Shown piece after piece: positions 50,850 to 60,666 of a DNA stretch of 64,000 nucleotides. Both the position numbers and the translations under genes were made by a program. A model generated the notes under the pieces. It ran no database searches, was not told the origin of the DNA, and saw nothing but the letters and a program-made list of their open reading frames with translations. This stretch comes from Verrucomicrobiota bacterium (GTDB taxonomy: Bacteria; Verrucomicrobiota; Verrucomicrobiia; Opitutales; Opitutaceae): assembly GCA_023428905.1 (NCBI GenBank), contig JAEYWP010000016.1, positions 186,001 to 250,000 on the forward strand, written 5' to 3'. The stretch's first letter is position 1. Every line of letters begins with the position of its first letter.

Positions 50850-52508
50850 ATGCTTCAATCGCTTCGGATCCGGAATCTCGCGCTGCTGGAGGAGGTTTCC
50901 CTCGAGTTTGAGGGCGGATTCACGGCCGTGACCGGCGAGACCGGCGCGGGCAAGAGCATCCTGCTGGGCGCACTCAGCCTGCTGGCGGGCGAACGGGCGG
51001 ACAAGACCCTGATCCGCCAGGGGGCCAGCGCCTGCGAAGTGGAGGCGTCGTTGTTTTTCAAGGACACGTCCAGGATCGACGCCGTGCTGGGCGAACTCGA
51101 CCTGCCGCCGTGTGAGGAGGGTGTCCTGATCCTCAAGCGCAGTCTTCCCCGGGAAAAGGCCCCCCGCATCAGCGTGAACGGCGGTCTCGCCACCCTGGCC
51201 TCCCTGCAGCGACTGGGTGAGCACTGGGTCGACTTTCACGGCCCGAGCGAACCGCGGAGACTGCTGAAGGAGTCCTGCCAGCTCGAGCTGCTCGACCTCT
51301 ACGCGCGGGCGGGCACGGCCCTCCGTGCGTATCAGGAGACGTATGACACGTGGCGTGAGCGGGTGGCGGCGCGCGACCGGATCGCGGGCGAAACGCGGCT
51401 TTCCGCCGACCAGATCCAGTTTCTCGAGAACCAGCTGGCGAGGCTGGATGCCCTGGACCTGACGGAGGAGGCGATCGAGGAACTCGAGCGCGACTTCCAG
51501 CGCCAGAGCCGAGCCCAGGAACTGATCGGACTGGCAACCGCGCTCGAGGCCGGCCTGACCGGCGAGGACGGCGTGACCAGCCGGATCAGCGCGCTGGTCA
51601 AGGAGGCGCGCCAGCTCGAGGCGGTTGACCCGGCGAGCAAGGCGCTGGCCGACCGGCTGGCCTCGGCATCCGTCGAGCTGAGCGACCTCGGTTCAGAGTT
51701 TTCCGCCCTCAGTGGCGAGTATCAGTTCGACCCGGAGCAGGCCGAGGCGCTCCAGGAGCGGATGGATACATGGCTGGATGTGAAACGGAAGCACGGCGGG
51801 GAGGTGCGGCGGGTGATCGCGGCGCGGGATGAGATGCGCCAGCGCCTCGAGGTGCAGGGCGACCTGGAGGGCACGCTCGCCCGCCTGGGGAAGGAGATCG
51901 CCGACGCGGAAAAGGCGGCGTGCAAGGAAGCGCAGGCGCTCCGGACCCTGCGCGAGAAGGGCGCCCGCGAACTGGCCCGGGTGGCGGCCAGGGCGATCGC
52001 CCAGATTGGGTTCAAGAAGGCGGATTTCCAGGTCAGGCTGACCTCGCTGCCGGGTCTCGCGCCCTCCGGCGATTGCAGTGCCGAATTTCTCTTTTCACCC
52101 AACGTCGGCGAGGCGCCGCTGCCCCTCAGCCGGATCGCCTCCAGCGGCGAACTTGCCCGCGTGATGCTGGCGCTGAAGACCGTGCTGGCGGACCTCGACG
52201 ATGTGCCCGTCCTGGTCTTCGATGAAGTCGACGCGAATGTGGGCGGCGAGATCGGCCGCATCGTCGGCGAGAAGATGGCGGAAATTGCGAAGGGTCACCA
52301 GGTCCTCTGCGTCACCCACCTGCCGCAGGTGGCGGCGCAGGCCGCCGCGCACCTTGTGGTGGTGAAGGACCAGACGAGGGACCGGGCTGTTGTCACCATC
52401 GCCCCGATACACGAGAACCGGAAGGCCCGGGTGAGCGAACTGGCCCGCATGCTCGGCGATCGCAGCGCGAAGAGTGCGCTGGCGCATGCCGAGGAAATGC
52501 TCGGCTGA
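50850..52508 (+). CDS. recN: DNA repair protein RecN
   Basis: A 552-residue SMC-like ATPase of double-strand break repair. N-terminal MLQSLRIRNLALLEEVSLEF and Walker A GETGAGKSILLGAL; long coiled-coil arms in the middle (about 150-350); C-terminal signature IASSGELARVMLALK, Walker B PVLVFDEVDANVGGE and the closing VLCVTHLPQVAAQAAAHLVV. All match RecN, not SMC or RecF. The ATG at 50850 is the family start; the frame is open further upstream to 50757. Length is normal. Confidence 0.96.
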   Translation: MLQSLRIRNLALLEEVSLEFEGGFTAVTGETGAGKSILLGALSLLAGERADKTLIRQGASACEVEASLFFKDTSRIDAVLGELDLPPCEEGVLILKRSLPREKAPRISVNGGLATLASLQRLGEHWVDFHGPSEPRRLLKESCQLELLDLYARAGTALRAYQETYDTWRERVAARDRIAGETRLSADQIQFLENQLARLDALDLTEEAIEELERDFQRQSRAQELIGLATALEAGLTGEDGVTSRISALVKEARQLEAVDPASKALADRLASASVELSDLGSEFSALSGEYQFDPEQAEALQERMDTWLDVKRKHGGEVRRVIAARDEMRQRLEVQGDLEGTLARLGKEIADAEKAACKEAQALRTLREKGARELARVAARAIAQIGFKKADFQVRLTSLPGLAPSGDCSAEFLFSPNVGEAPLPLSRIASSGELARVMLALKTVLADLDDVPVLVFDEVDANVGGEIGRIVGEKMAEIAKGHQVLCVTHLPQVAAQAAAHLVVVKDQTRDRAVVTIAPIHENRKARVSELARMLGDRSAKSALAHAEEMLG

Positions 52509-52575
52509 GGACGGGCACCAGGGGGACAAAACGTCCGTCGACACGGGCCGCCGGTGAAGGCGGCTCGCGCGAGAC

Positions 52576-54528
52576 TCAGGACTTCGCCGAGAAACTTCTC
52601 CAGCGATTGATCGGGACGGCGGACCCGAGGGCAATGATGACGACCTGGGCGATGACAAAGCCCAGAAGCCAGTGGAAGGCTGCGTCCATGAAACCGTAGC
52701 TGTGGAGGCCGATGCCGAGCATGTTGGTGCCAAACCAGCTCCAGGCCGTGACCACATTGCCGAAGACAGCGAGGCACATCAGGCCGCGCGTCTTGACCAG
52801 TCCGCCCCAGCGGGCGTGGAGGATGAGGGCGTTCCACAGGACGATGATGAGCGCCCCGTTTTCCTTCGGGTCCCAGCCCCAGAAACGGCCCCAGGACTGA
52901 TCGGCCCAGATGCCGCCGAGGATGGTGCCGATAAGGCTGAAGAGGGTGGCAAAACAAACGATGCCGTACACCATCCGGCCGAGCGCGTCGCCATTGGTTT
53001 CCCGCCTGGGTGCGTCCGCGTCGCCGGCACGCCGGTCGAACTGCCTCGGCAGCCAGCGGGTGAACAGGCCCATCAGGATGTAGATGATGGCGAGGAAACC
53101 CGCGAGGAAGGTGGCGGCGTAGCCGAGGGTGATGACGACGACGTGTGTCGCCAACCAGAAGTTGGAATCGAGCACGGCTCGCATCATCTCCAGGGTATCG
53201 CCGCTGAGGGAGAGGTGATGGGCGATGAGCAGCGCGCAGAAGCCGATCGCCCCTCCGGCGACCGTGCCGACGGCGTTTTTATAGATGCCTTCAAGCAGGA
53301 GGCACAGGCCGACTGCGGCCCAGCCCACAAAGAGGGCGGAAGAATACAGGTTGGTGACGGGTGGCCGGCCTTCCAGCCACATGCGGATACCGATGCCCAC
53401 GGTGGTCGCGACAAAGGCCGCGAACAGGATGAAAAATGCGCCGCGACCGAGTGCTTCCGGCCAGCGCAGCCAGGAGACAATCCCGATCAGGAAGGCGGCC
53501 ATGTAGAGGTGCATGCTCTTCCAGAACGGTTCGGCCTGGTTGAAGACCTCCTCCACCTCGCTCTTGTGCATGCGCTCCCCGAGCGAACCCGCAACGAAAC
53601 CGTTGTAGCGGGAAACCAGTTCGTTGAACTGCTCCGGTTTTTGATTGCGCCAGGCATCACCCATCCCGGCAAAGGTGAGCACGGAGAGATTGACCTGGCC
53701 GGTGTGGAACGTGTCGAGCAGGGCCTGCCCCGCCTTCTGCCAGGCGGTCGGGGGGGCGCCGGGTGCGGGGGGCACGACCAGGAGCGAACCGAAACGTGAC
53801 ATGAGGTCGAAGCGGTTGACCGCCTCGATCATGCGCTGGGCGACGGCCTCGTCGTGGGCCTGGTCGGCCTGCTTGGCTCGGACAGCCTCGATCCCGGCGG
53901 GAAGCTCGGCCTGGAATCGCCGGAGCTCGGCGTGAAAGTCCGGGGCCTCGGGGAGGCCAAAGCTGTATTTCAGTTGCTGATACGAAATGAGGTTTCCGTA
54001 AAGCGTGAGCACCGCTTTCTGGAAAGGGTTCCGCCCCATCGCATCGACCGCCTGGGCGAGCTGGGCCTGGCGTTCCAGTTCCGCGAGGTGGGGGTGGAGT
54101 TCGTTATAGGCGAAACGCCGGTGGCGGCTGGGCAGGAAGCCGAGCACGGCGAGTGCCTTTTGCGCGGTGGAGGTGTAGTCGATCCGCAGGTTGTCCTCCG
54201 TCTTGCCGATCAGCGTGAGCAGGTCGGGATTGTCGATCTTGAAGGTGCGGTAGGTGTCGGCGCGCTCCGGCAGGAAGGCGACGTCGAGCAGCCACTCCAT
54301 CGGCAGCAGGCTGGCGCCCTCGGGGGTGCGGACCCGCTGGCGGTCCTGGAGGGTGAGCAGGGTGGTGCGGGCCACTGTGTCCAGAGGTTTGATACGCCCG
54401 TTCACCAGCACGGGGAAATGGGCCATGCCCTGCACGTCGAACGTGCCGGGATTCTTGGGGGCGCGAAGGCCGCTGAGGAGGTACACGGCGGCCAGGCCGA
54501 AGATCAGCCAGGGAAGAAACCTTTTCAT
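52576..54528 (-). CDS. ccsA: Cytochrome c biogenesis protein, CcsA/ResC type
   Basis: About 650 residues. After an N-terminal anchor (MKRFLPWLIFGLAAVYLLSG) comes a large extra-membrane insert (about 30-330), then a polytopic C-terminus. The haem-handling WWD motif is SWGRFWGWDPKENGALIIV, and conserved His residues lie in ALLIAHHLSLSG and THVVVITLGYA. In system II cytochrome c maturation this protein and ResB carry haem out and ligate it to apocytochrome. The insert is longer than in plant or Bacillus CcsA. The start overlaps the resB stop by ATGA. Confidence 0.9.
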   Translation of the reverse strand: MKRFLPWLIFGLAAVYLLSGLRAPKNPGTFDVQGMAHFPVLVNGRIKPLDTVARTTLLTLQDRQRVRTPEGASLLPMEWLLDVAFLPERADTYRTFKIDNPDLLTLIGKTEDNLRIDYTSTAQKALAVLGFLPSRHRRFAYNELHPHLAELERQAQLAQAVDAMGRNPFQKAVLTLYGNLISYQQLKYSFGLPEAPDFHAELRRFQAELPAGIEAVRAKQADQAHDEAVAQRMIEAVNRFDLMSRFGSLLVVPPAPGAPPTAWQKAGQALLDTFHTGQVNLSVLTFAGMGDAWRNQKPEQFNELVSRYNGFVAGSLGERMHKSEVEEVFNQAEPFWKSMHLYMAAFLIGIVSWLRWPEALGRGAFFILFAAFVATTVGIGIRMWLEGRPPVTNLYSSALFVGWAAVGLCLLLEGIYKNAVGTVAGGAIGFCALLIAHHLSLSGDTLEMMRAVLDSNFWLATHVVVITLGYAATFLAGFLAIIYILMGLFTRWLPRQFDRRAGDADAPRRETNGDALGRMVYGIVCFATLFSLIGTILGGIWADQSWGRFWGWDPKENGALIIVLWNALILHARWGGLVKTRGLMCLAVFGNVVTAWSWFGTNMLGIGLHSYGFMDAAFHWLLGFVIAQVVIIALGSAVPINRWRSFSAKS

Positions 54529-55700
54529 GCGGCGGCGGGGGTGCCGGCGCGCTTCTGCGCGCGGCGGGAGGAGAAGTTCGCGAGAGAGAGGATGAAATGC
54601 CAGGTGAGCCCCAGGGTCATCAGGATGCAGGCGATGTAGGGCAGCAGCCAACCCGGGTTGCGCACCACCTGGAGGATGGTCGTCTTGTCGTTGTTTTCGA
54701 AGCCGGCCTGGTAATACGTCAGCCCCTCAAAACGCAGGGGATTGTTCATGTAGATCAGCGCTTCCCGGTCGGTGCGGCCGTCGTCGCTCTTCAGGCGGAC
54801 CTGGCTGGAAAAGTTTTTTGGAATTTCCGTTCCCGGATAACGGTCGTGGCTAAATTTGATCAGAGAAACCGTGTACGGCGTATAAAAACGCTCAAAGCGG
54901 AGCGAGAGGTGCCAGCTCTTCCCGTCATAGTCGAAGCGCTGGGGTTCGTTCAGATGGGCCGCCACCAGCCAGGTGCCGATGGAGCCCTGGGCGCCGATCA
55001 GTTCGACGAAGGCCGCCGGTAGGTTCCGCTCGTCGTGCTTGTAGGTGATGGGCAGGGGGAAGGCGGCCACCTGCGGGCCGATGCCGGCGGTGGCGGGCGA
55101 ACTCGGCGCGTTGGGCACCTGATTGCGCATCTGCAACGCTGCGTTCGGGTAAAACTCCCGAACCGCGACGCGGAAGGGGAGCTTGGGATGCTGGATTTCC
55201 TTCCCGGGCTGGAGTCGCTCCTGTGGGATCGCGACGACGTCATCGAAGGCGGGATCACTCCCGTTAACGATGGCGAGCTCACTGCGCATGGAACTCTCCG
55301 AATAACGCTTGGTTTCGCCCTCATCGAGGCGCAGATGCGAGTCCTCCTGCAAAAGGCCGGTCAGCAGTTCGCCCACCAGCAGCAGCAGCAGGCCGATGTG
55401 GGTGAGGAAGATGCCGGCCTTTTTCCAGGAGAGTTTGAAACGGGCGATATGGGCGGCGATCAGGTTGAGGAAGAGAAGCCCGCCGAGGAAATAGCCGCCG
55501 GGAAACACCGGGATGGGGAAGCCGTTGTAGGCGTGCAGCACGATGAACGTCCGGAACCACTTCTGCTGGATCCCCCAGATGCCGAGCTGCTGCTGGTCGA
55601 GGGTGGCGAAAAAGACCAGGAGGATGGAAAGCGCCAGCAGGACAACGGTGAGGCGCAGCGAGACGAAGAACTGGAGGAAGGCTTTGCCGACTTCGCGCAT
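54525..55700 (-). CDS. resB: Cytochrome c biogenesis protein ResB/Ccs1 type
   Basis: A 391-residue membrane protein with three N-terminal spans (FFVSLRLTVVLLALSILLVF; GGYFLGGLLFLNLIAAHIA; GIFLTHIGLLLLLVGELLTG), a large periplasmic domain and one C-terminal span (LLPYIACILMTLGLTWHFIL). The SLRLTVVLL motif and the NNPLRFEGLTYYQAGFE block are typical of ResB. It pairs with CcsA encoded directly after it. The motif LNLIAAHIARF places a conserved His in the membrane. Confidence 0.92.
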   Translation of the reverse strand: MREVGKAFLQFFVSLRLTVVLLALSILLVFFATLDQQQLGIWGIQQKWFRTFIVLHAYNGFPIPVFPGGYFLGGLLFLNLIAAHIARFKLSWKKAGIFLTHIGLLLLLVGELLTGLLQEDSHLRLDEGETKRYSESSMRSELAIVNGSDPAFDDVVAIPQERLQPGKEIQHPKLPFRVAVREFYPNAALQMRNQVPNAPSSPATAGIGPQVAAFPLPITYKHDERNLPAAFVELIGAQGSIGTWLVAAHLNEPQRFDYDGKSWHLSLRFERFYTPYTVSLIKFSHDRYPGTEIPKNFSSQVRLKSDDGRTDREALIYMNNPLRFEGLTYYQAGFENNDKTTILQVVRNPGWLLPYIACILMTLGLTWHFILSLANFSSRRAQKRAGTPAAA

Positions 55701-55701
55701 G

Positions 55702-56775
55702 TTAGTGGGTCTTGATCGACTTCAGGAATTGCAGGAAGACGGGTTTTTGCTGCTCGAGCACCGCGGTGGGACCGACCGCTTTGAAAAACACCGTTTCACC
55801 GTCGAACGAGAGCACGGCACCAAGGAGGCGCGTATCACCGGCGGGAGAGGTGTAGTCCACCACGGTAAAGCGGAAGTCGCCGCTGACCAGAGTCGAGGTG
55901 GCGTCGCCCAGCTCGGTTTGCTGGAGAGGCCCGAGTTGGAGCTGGCCGCGCCAGCGATTGAGATTGTCGAGCAGACCCCCGGCCTCGCCGGGGAAGGATG
56001 TGATCGAAAGGTCGGCCTCTGCGCCGTCCGCACCCTTCAGGGCGTAGCTGCCCTTTCGCATCTGGGTGAGCGGCTTGGAGGACCAGCTGGCCGGGACGTC
56101 CCACGTCAGCCGGCCGAGGTGGGGATGGTCGTGGTGACTGTGTGCGTCCGCGCCGGTTCCGGATGCACCCGCCGGGGCTGCCATTGCGGCGGGCGACTCG
56201 AACGCGATGGATTCCAGGAAGGCGTGGAAGGGCGCACGCTGCGATTCCACGAGGGTCGCCTCACCCGCCATTTTGAAGAACCAGGTGCGCTCCGGTTGCT
56301 TCAGCCAGGCACCGAGGATGGCTGCGTGTTGGGTCCCCTCGATCAGCGGCGTTTCGCTGCGCATTTCCGTCAGGAGAAAGGCCCCGGAGGGGAGGGTGAC
56401 CGTTCGAACATGCTGGTTGAAGTCCGCCTCCGTGAGGGGCGCGAGCTGCACCTGGCCCCGCCAGCGGTTCACGTTGGCCAGATCGCCACCGACATCCCCG
56501 GGAAACTGCGTCACAGCCATGTCGGCCTTTCGGCCGTCGGGGGCGGCAATCAAGAAGCTGGCCACGCGCACGCTGCCCGTTGGCTGCACGGTCCAGCCTT
56601 CCGGGGCGCTCCACCGCAGTCGCGGCACGGCGGCGTCTGCCTCCGCGGTGCCGGGCAGACTGCCCGCCGGACGAACCGCTTCCTTGGGAATCCGGTAATA
56701 GGAAACCTGGGCTTCGCGGCAGCCGGAAAGGGCGGCGGCGAAGATCAGAGCGAGCGCCAGTGGACGGGACGACAT
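55702..56775 (-). CDS. Two-domain lipoprotein linked to cytochrome c biogenesis genes
   Basis: A 357-residue lipoprotein with lipobox ALSGCRE. It contains two homologous domains: the first with LRWSAPEGWTVQP and FPGDVGGDLANVNRWRGQVQ, the second with LTWDVPASWSSKP and FPGEAGGLLDNLNRWRGQLQ. A His-rich linker (HSHHDHPH) sits between them. I do not know the family by name. It lies one base before the resB start on the same strand, so it is co-transcribed with resB-ccsA and probably works in the same periplasmic pathway. The His-rich stretch might bind metal or haem. Confidence 0.78.
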   Translation of the reverse strand: MSSRPLALALIFAAALSGCREAQVSYYRIPKEAVRPAGSLPGTAEADAAVPRLRWSAPEGWTVQPTGSVRVASFLIAAPDGRKADMAVTQFPGDVGGDLANVNRWRGQVQLAPLTEADFNQHVRTVTLPSGAFLLTEMRSETPLIEGTQHAAILGAWLKQPERTWFFKMAGEATLVESQRAPFHAFLESIAFESPAAMAAPAGASGTGADAHSHHDHPHLGRLTWDVPASWSSKPLTQMRKGSYALKGADGAEADLSITSFPGEAGGLLDNLNRWRGQLQLGPLQQTELGDATSTLVSGDFRFTVVDYTSPAGDTRLLGAVLSFDGETVFFKAVGPTAVLEQQKPVFLQFLKSIKTH

Positions 56776-56899
56776 GAGAGGGTCCAAGGGAACGGTTTGG
56801 CCGACGATATCAACCCTAACTGGAATATGGTCGGCCGGGCGGCGGGCGGACCTTGCGCCCTGACGTGCGAGGGAACTGTTCCCGCGAACCGTGCCGCGT

Positions 56900-58018
56900 T
56901 CAACCGGCGAGCTGTAACTCCCGGTCCTTCTCGGTTTTCAGGCGGAGTTGACCGCACGCGGCGTTGATGTCGTGCCCCTTTTCGCGGCGCAGGGTGACGG
57001 AAACATCGGCGGCGCGGAGGATCTCGGCAAACCGGTCCTGCCGGGTGAGGCTCGGCCGTTTCCAGGGTAGACCTTCCACGGTGTTGTAGGGAATCAGGTT
57101 CACGTGCGCGTGCAGGTCCAGGGCGATGTCGCGCAGTTTTTCCGCTTGATCGAGGGAATCGTTCACATCCTCGATGAGGATGAACTCGAGCGTGATCATC
57201 CGCCCGTGCCGTTCGGCGAACACCTTCACGGCGGGGAGTAGTTTCGCGAGGGGGAAGGCCTTGTTCACCGGCATGATCTGCTCGCGCACCTCGTCGGTGG
57301 CGCCGTGCAGGGAGATGGCGAGTCGGAAGCCCAGGGGCTCCTCGGCGAGTTTGAGGATCTTCGGCACAAGCCCGCTGGTGGAAATCGTGATGCGCCGGGC
57401 ACCGAACCCCAGGCCCCACTCGGCGTTGAGGATGGTGAGCGCCTGGATCAGTGCGTCGTAGTTGGCGAGCGGTTCCCCCATGCCCATGACGACGATGTTG
57501 TCGAACGAGGCCAGTTCGGTGCGAGCGCGCGGCGTGCGTGCGTCCTCGCGGTAACACACCTGAAGAAGTTGAGCCACGATTTCGCCGGCGGAGAGGTCGC
57601 GCTTGAGACCGGCGAGCCCGCTGGCGCAAAAGCGGCAGGCCATCGCGCATCCCACCTGGGTGGAGATGCAGATGGTCTTGCGCGAATGGTCGACGCCCAC
57701 GCCTTCCTGGGGCGCCCGGATTATCACGGTCTCGATCAACGAGCCGTCGCGGAGCGCAAGCAGGAGCTTGTCGGTGACATCGGCCGATTGCTTGTTCAGC
57801 ACCAGCTGCGCTGGGGAGAAATCGAGGGTCTCCGCCAGCCAGGCACGCAGCGGTTTTGGCAGATTGGTCATGTCATCCCAGCCGCGCGCACGCTTTTTGT
57901 AGATCCAGTCGAGGACCTGTTTGGCGCGAAAAGCCGGCTCACCGTGTGCCTGCAGGCGCGCGGTCAGGGACGAAAGGGTCTCGCCGGTGATCGGCGGCTT
58001 TTCTGGCGTGAACTTCAT
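56900..58018 (-). CDS. rlmN: Dual-specificity rRNA/tRNA adenine C2-methyltransferase RlmN
   Basis: A 372-residue radical SAM enzyme that methylates A2503 of 23S rRNA (and A37 of tRNAs). The Fe-S Cys motif is QVGCAMACRFCASGLAG; other blocks are FDNIVVMGMGEPLANYD, RITISTSGLVPKI, RLAISLHGATDEVR and the C-terminal AACGQLR with the resolving Cys. The ATG at 58018 matches the family start (MKFTPEKPPITGETL); a longer frame reaches 58168. It stands alone behind the lipoprotein gene. Confidence 0.96.
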   Translation of the reverse strand: MKFTPEKPPITGETLSSLTARLQAHGEPAFRAKQVLDWIYKKRARGWDDMTNLPKPLRAWLAETLDFSPAQLVLNKQSADVTDKLLLALRDGSLIETVIIRAPQEGVGVDHSRKTICISTQVGCAMACRFCASGLAGLKRDLSAGEIVAQLLQVCYREDARTPRARTELASFDNIVVMGMGEPLANYDALIQALTILNAEWGLGFGARRITISTSGLVPKILKLAEEPLGFRLAISLHGATDEVREQIMPVNKAFPLAKLLPAVKVFAERHGRMITLEFILIEDVNDSLDQAEKLRDIALDLHAHVNLIPYNTVEGLPWKRPSLTRQDRFAEILRAADVSVTLRREKGHDINAACGQLRLKTEKDRELQLAG

Positions 58019-58437
58019 GAAGGGAAGGGCGGCCGGACCTTGAGGTCCGGAATGACGAAGGGCGAAGGCGAAATGACGAATGAGAGAATCGGGACGGCAA
58101 GGGGGAGGACGGTGGCCAATGAACCCTCGCCCATCTGCAGGTGGCTGCGGGTGGTGACTCTTGATCACCGGGTGTGACGGTGGAGTAATGACGGCTGGGA
58201 GTGGGGGATTGTCGAGTGATGAAATGGGGGGGGGCGCCCTGCCACACCGGGGGCCCTCGAATCAGCATTCCTGAACCAAGAATCACGAACGATGAATGTT
58301 TTCGGGTATTCACGCTCATCCATGAAAATTTTTTATCCGAGGCTGGCGCCTTGGCCTAAATGTTGCTTTCTCGCAGGTCGCCTCCGGGTCTTTTGGTTTG
58401 GGCACGGCGGCCTCTTCCATAAACCCTTCCACTATCC
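58019..58437. other. Long regulatory-size intergenic region ahead of glnN
   Basis: About 420 bases between divergent rlmN and the glutamine synthetase gene. It holds a hairpin at 58033-58050 (CCGGACC, TTGA, GGTCCGG) and a repeated 9-mer AATGACGAA at 58051 and 58072. Closer to glnN the sequence turns AT-rich (AAAATTTTTTATCC near 58324). No gene or known riboswitch is evident. Nitrogen-control binding sites would be expected here but I cannot mark one. Confidence 0.5.
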
Positions 58438-60606
58438 ATGAGTGTCAGTCCCGCTCGTCTCGCTGCCATTTCCGCTGCGAACAACTACCGCACCACGAAC
58501 ACGCTGGCTTTCACCCAAAGCCACTCTGCCGCCCTTTTCGGCAAGAACGTCTTCAATGAAAAGGTCATGCAGTCCCGCCTGCCGAAGGCGGTCTACAAGT
58601 CCCTGAGGAAGACGATCGAGACCGGCGCTCCGCTCGACGGCAGCACGGCGGACATCGTGGCGACGGCCATCAAGGACTGGGCGCTCGAGCACGGCGCGAC
58701 GCATTACTCCCACGTTTTCCAGCCCCTGACCGGGCTGACGGCGGAAAAGCACGACAGCTTCCTCGAGCCGGACGGCAAGGGTGGGGCGATCGCGGAGTTT
58801 TCCGGCAAGCAGCTGATCCAAGGCGAGCCCGATGCCTCGTCGTTCCCTTCCGGTGGTATCCGCGCGACCTTTGAAGCGCGTGGTTACACGGCGTGGGACG
58901 TGACCAGCCCCTGTTTCCTGGTCGAGAACGCCAACGGTGTCACCCTTTGCATCCCGACTGCCTTCGTGTCTTGGACGGGCGAAGTGCTCGACCTCAAGAC
59001 CCCGATCCTGCGCTCGATGAAGGCGCTCGACCAGCAGGCCCGCCGTATCCTCAAGCTTTTTGGCCACGAGAACATCCCGATGGTCACGGCGACCGCGGGT
59101 CCCGAGCAGGAGTACTTCCTGATCGACCGCAATTTCTTCCTCTCCCGCCCGGACCTCGTCTCGTCGGGTCGCACGCTTTTCGGCGCCCGTCCGCCGAAGG
59201 GTCAGGAGTTTGAAGACCAGTATTTCGGCGTGATCCCGGACCGCGTGCTCGCCTACATGCACGAGTGCGAGTCCGAGCTCTACAAGCTGGGTATCCCGGT
59301 GAAGACCCGCCACAACGAGGTCGCCCCGTCGCAGTACGAAATCGCTCCCATTTACGAGAACGCGAACGTCGCCGCCGACCACCAGCAGCAGCTGATGATC
59401 ACGCTCAAGCGCATCGCCCGTAAATATGGCCTGGAGTGCCTGCTGCACGAGAAGCCCTTTGCCGGCGTGAATGGCTCGGGCAAGCACCTGAACTGGTCCT
59501 TGGGCAACAGCGCCCAGGGCAACCTCCTCGATCCGGGTCACACCCCGCACGAGAACATGCAGTTCCTGGTCTTCTGCGCCGCCGTCGTGCGTGCGGTCCA
59601 CCGCCACGGTGGTCTCCTCCGCGCCATGGTCGCCTCCGCCTCGAACGACCACCGTCTCGGCGCCAACGAAGCACCTCCGGCGATCATCTCCATCTTCCTC
59701 GGCGACCAGCTCGCCGACGTGTTCGAGCAGCTGAAGAAGGGCAAGGCCAAGTCCTCCAAGAAGGCGGGCACGATGCACCTCGGCGTCGATTCGCTGCCGG
59801 TCCTCCCGAAGGACGCTGGCGACCGCAACCGCACCTCGCCCTTCGCCTTCACCGGCAACAAGTTCGAGTATCGCGCGGTGGCGTCCAACCAGTCGATCGG
59901 CGCTCCGCTCGCCGCCCTCAACACCATCGTGGCCGAGTCGCTCGATTATATCGCGACCAAGCTCGAGAAGGCCAAGGGCAAGAAATTCGAGGATGCCGTC
60001 GCCGACGTGCTCACCGAAATCGCCACCGAACACAGCGCCGTGATCTTTAACGGCAACGGGTATTCGGAAGAGTGGCACAAGGAAGCCGCCAGCCGCGGCC
60101 TGCCCAATCTCCGCACCACGGTGGACGCCGTGCCGGTGATCGCCTCCAAGCAGACCGTCGCCGCCTACGAGAAGTACGGGGTGCTGACCAAGCGCGAACT
60201 CGAAGCCCGCCGCGACATCGCCTACGAGCAGTACTGCAAGCACGTGAACGTTGAGGCCAACCTCGTCAGCGAGATGGTCTCGACCAAGTTCCTGCCGACC
60301 GCGATGCGCTACCAGACCGAGCTCGCCGCCAATGCCGCCGCCCTCAAGGCCGCAGGCATGAAGCCGGACACTCGTCTCCTGGAAAAGGTGAGCGCACTGA
60401 TCGCCGATCTGCAGGCCGGCCTCGACACGCTGGCCGAGCTGCGCAGCCACCACGCCGCAAATCTGGCGGACGAGGCTGAGCACTTCTGCCACGAGGTCCT
60501 CCCGCAGCTGGTAGCCGTCCGCAAAACGGTCGATACCCTCGAGACCCTCTGCCCGGACGACAGCTGGCCGGTGCCGACCTACGAAGAGATCCTCTTCATC
60601 AAGTAA
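58438..60606 (+). CDS. glnN: Glutamine synthetase type III
   Basis: A 722-residue GSIII, about 60% longer than the common GSI. Diagnostic blocks: FPSGGIRATFEARGYTAWD near the N-terminal domain, the metal-binding ATAGPEQEYFLID, the KTRHNEVAPSQYEIAPIYEN region, the GSGKHLNWSLG loop and VASASNDHRLGANEAPPAI with the active-site Arg. GSIII makes glutamine from glutamate and ammonium as a large double-hexamer. A terminator follows the stop. A long upstream region suggests nitrogen-responsive control. Confidence 0.97.
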   Translation: MSVSPARLAAISAANNYRTTNTLAFTQSHSAALFGKNVFNEKVMQSRLPKAVYKSLRKTIETGAPLDGSTADIVATAIKDWALEHGATHYSHVFQPLTGLTAEKHDSFLEPDGKGGAIAEFSGKQLIQGEPDASSFPSGGIRATFEARGYTAWDVTSPCFLVENANGVTLCIPTAFVSWTGEVLDLKTPILRSMKALDQQARRILKLFGHENIPMVTATAGPEQEYFLIDRNFFLSRPDLVSSGRTLFGARPPKGQEFEDQYFGVIPDRVLAYMHECESELYKLGIPVKTRHNEVAPSQYEIAPIYENANVAADHQQQLMITLKRIARKYGLECLLHEKPFAGVNGSGKHLNWSLGNSAQGNLLDPGHTPHENMQFLVFCAAVVRAVHRHGGLLRAMVASASNDHRLGANEAPPAIISIFLGDQLADVFEQLKKGKAKSSKKAGTMHLGVDSLPVLPKDAGDRNRTSPFAFTGNKFEYRAVASNQSIGAPLAALNTIVAESLDYIATKLEKAKGKKFEDAVADVLTEIATEHSAVIFNGNGYSEEWHKEAASRGLPNLRTTVDAVPVIASKQTVAAYEKYGVLTKRELEARRDIAYEQYCKHVNVEANLVSEMVSTKFLPTAMRYQTELAANAAALKAAGMKPDTRLLEKVSALIADLQAGLDTLAELRSHHAANLADEAEHFCHEVLPQLVAVRKTVDTLETLCPDDSWPVPTYEEILFIK

Positions 60607-60631
60607 TTCGCTGCGACCAGGATACGTTTTC

Positions 60632-60666
60632 AACCCGCGCCGGGCTCGGCGCGGGTTTTTTATTAT
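60632..60666 (+). terminator. Rho-independent terminator of glnN
   Basis: AACCCGCGCCG, GGCT loop, CGGCGCGGG and TTTTTTATT, 26 bases after the stop codon. Confidence 0.92.
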
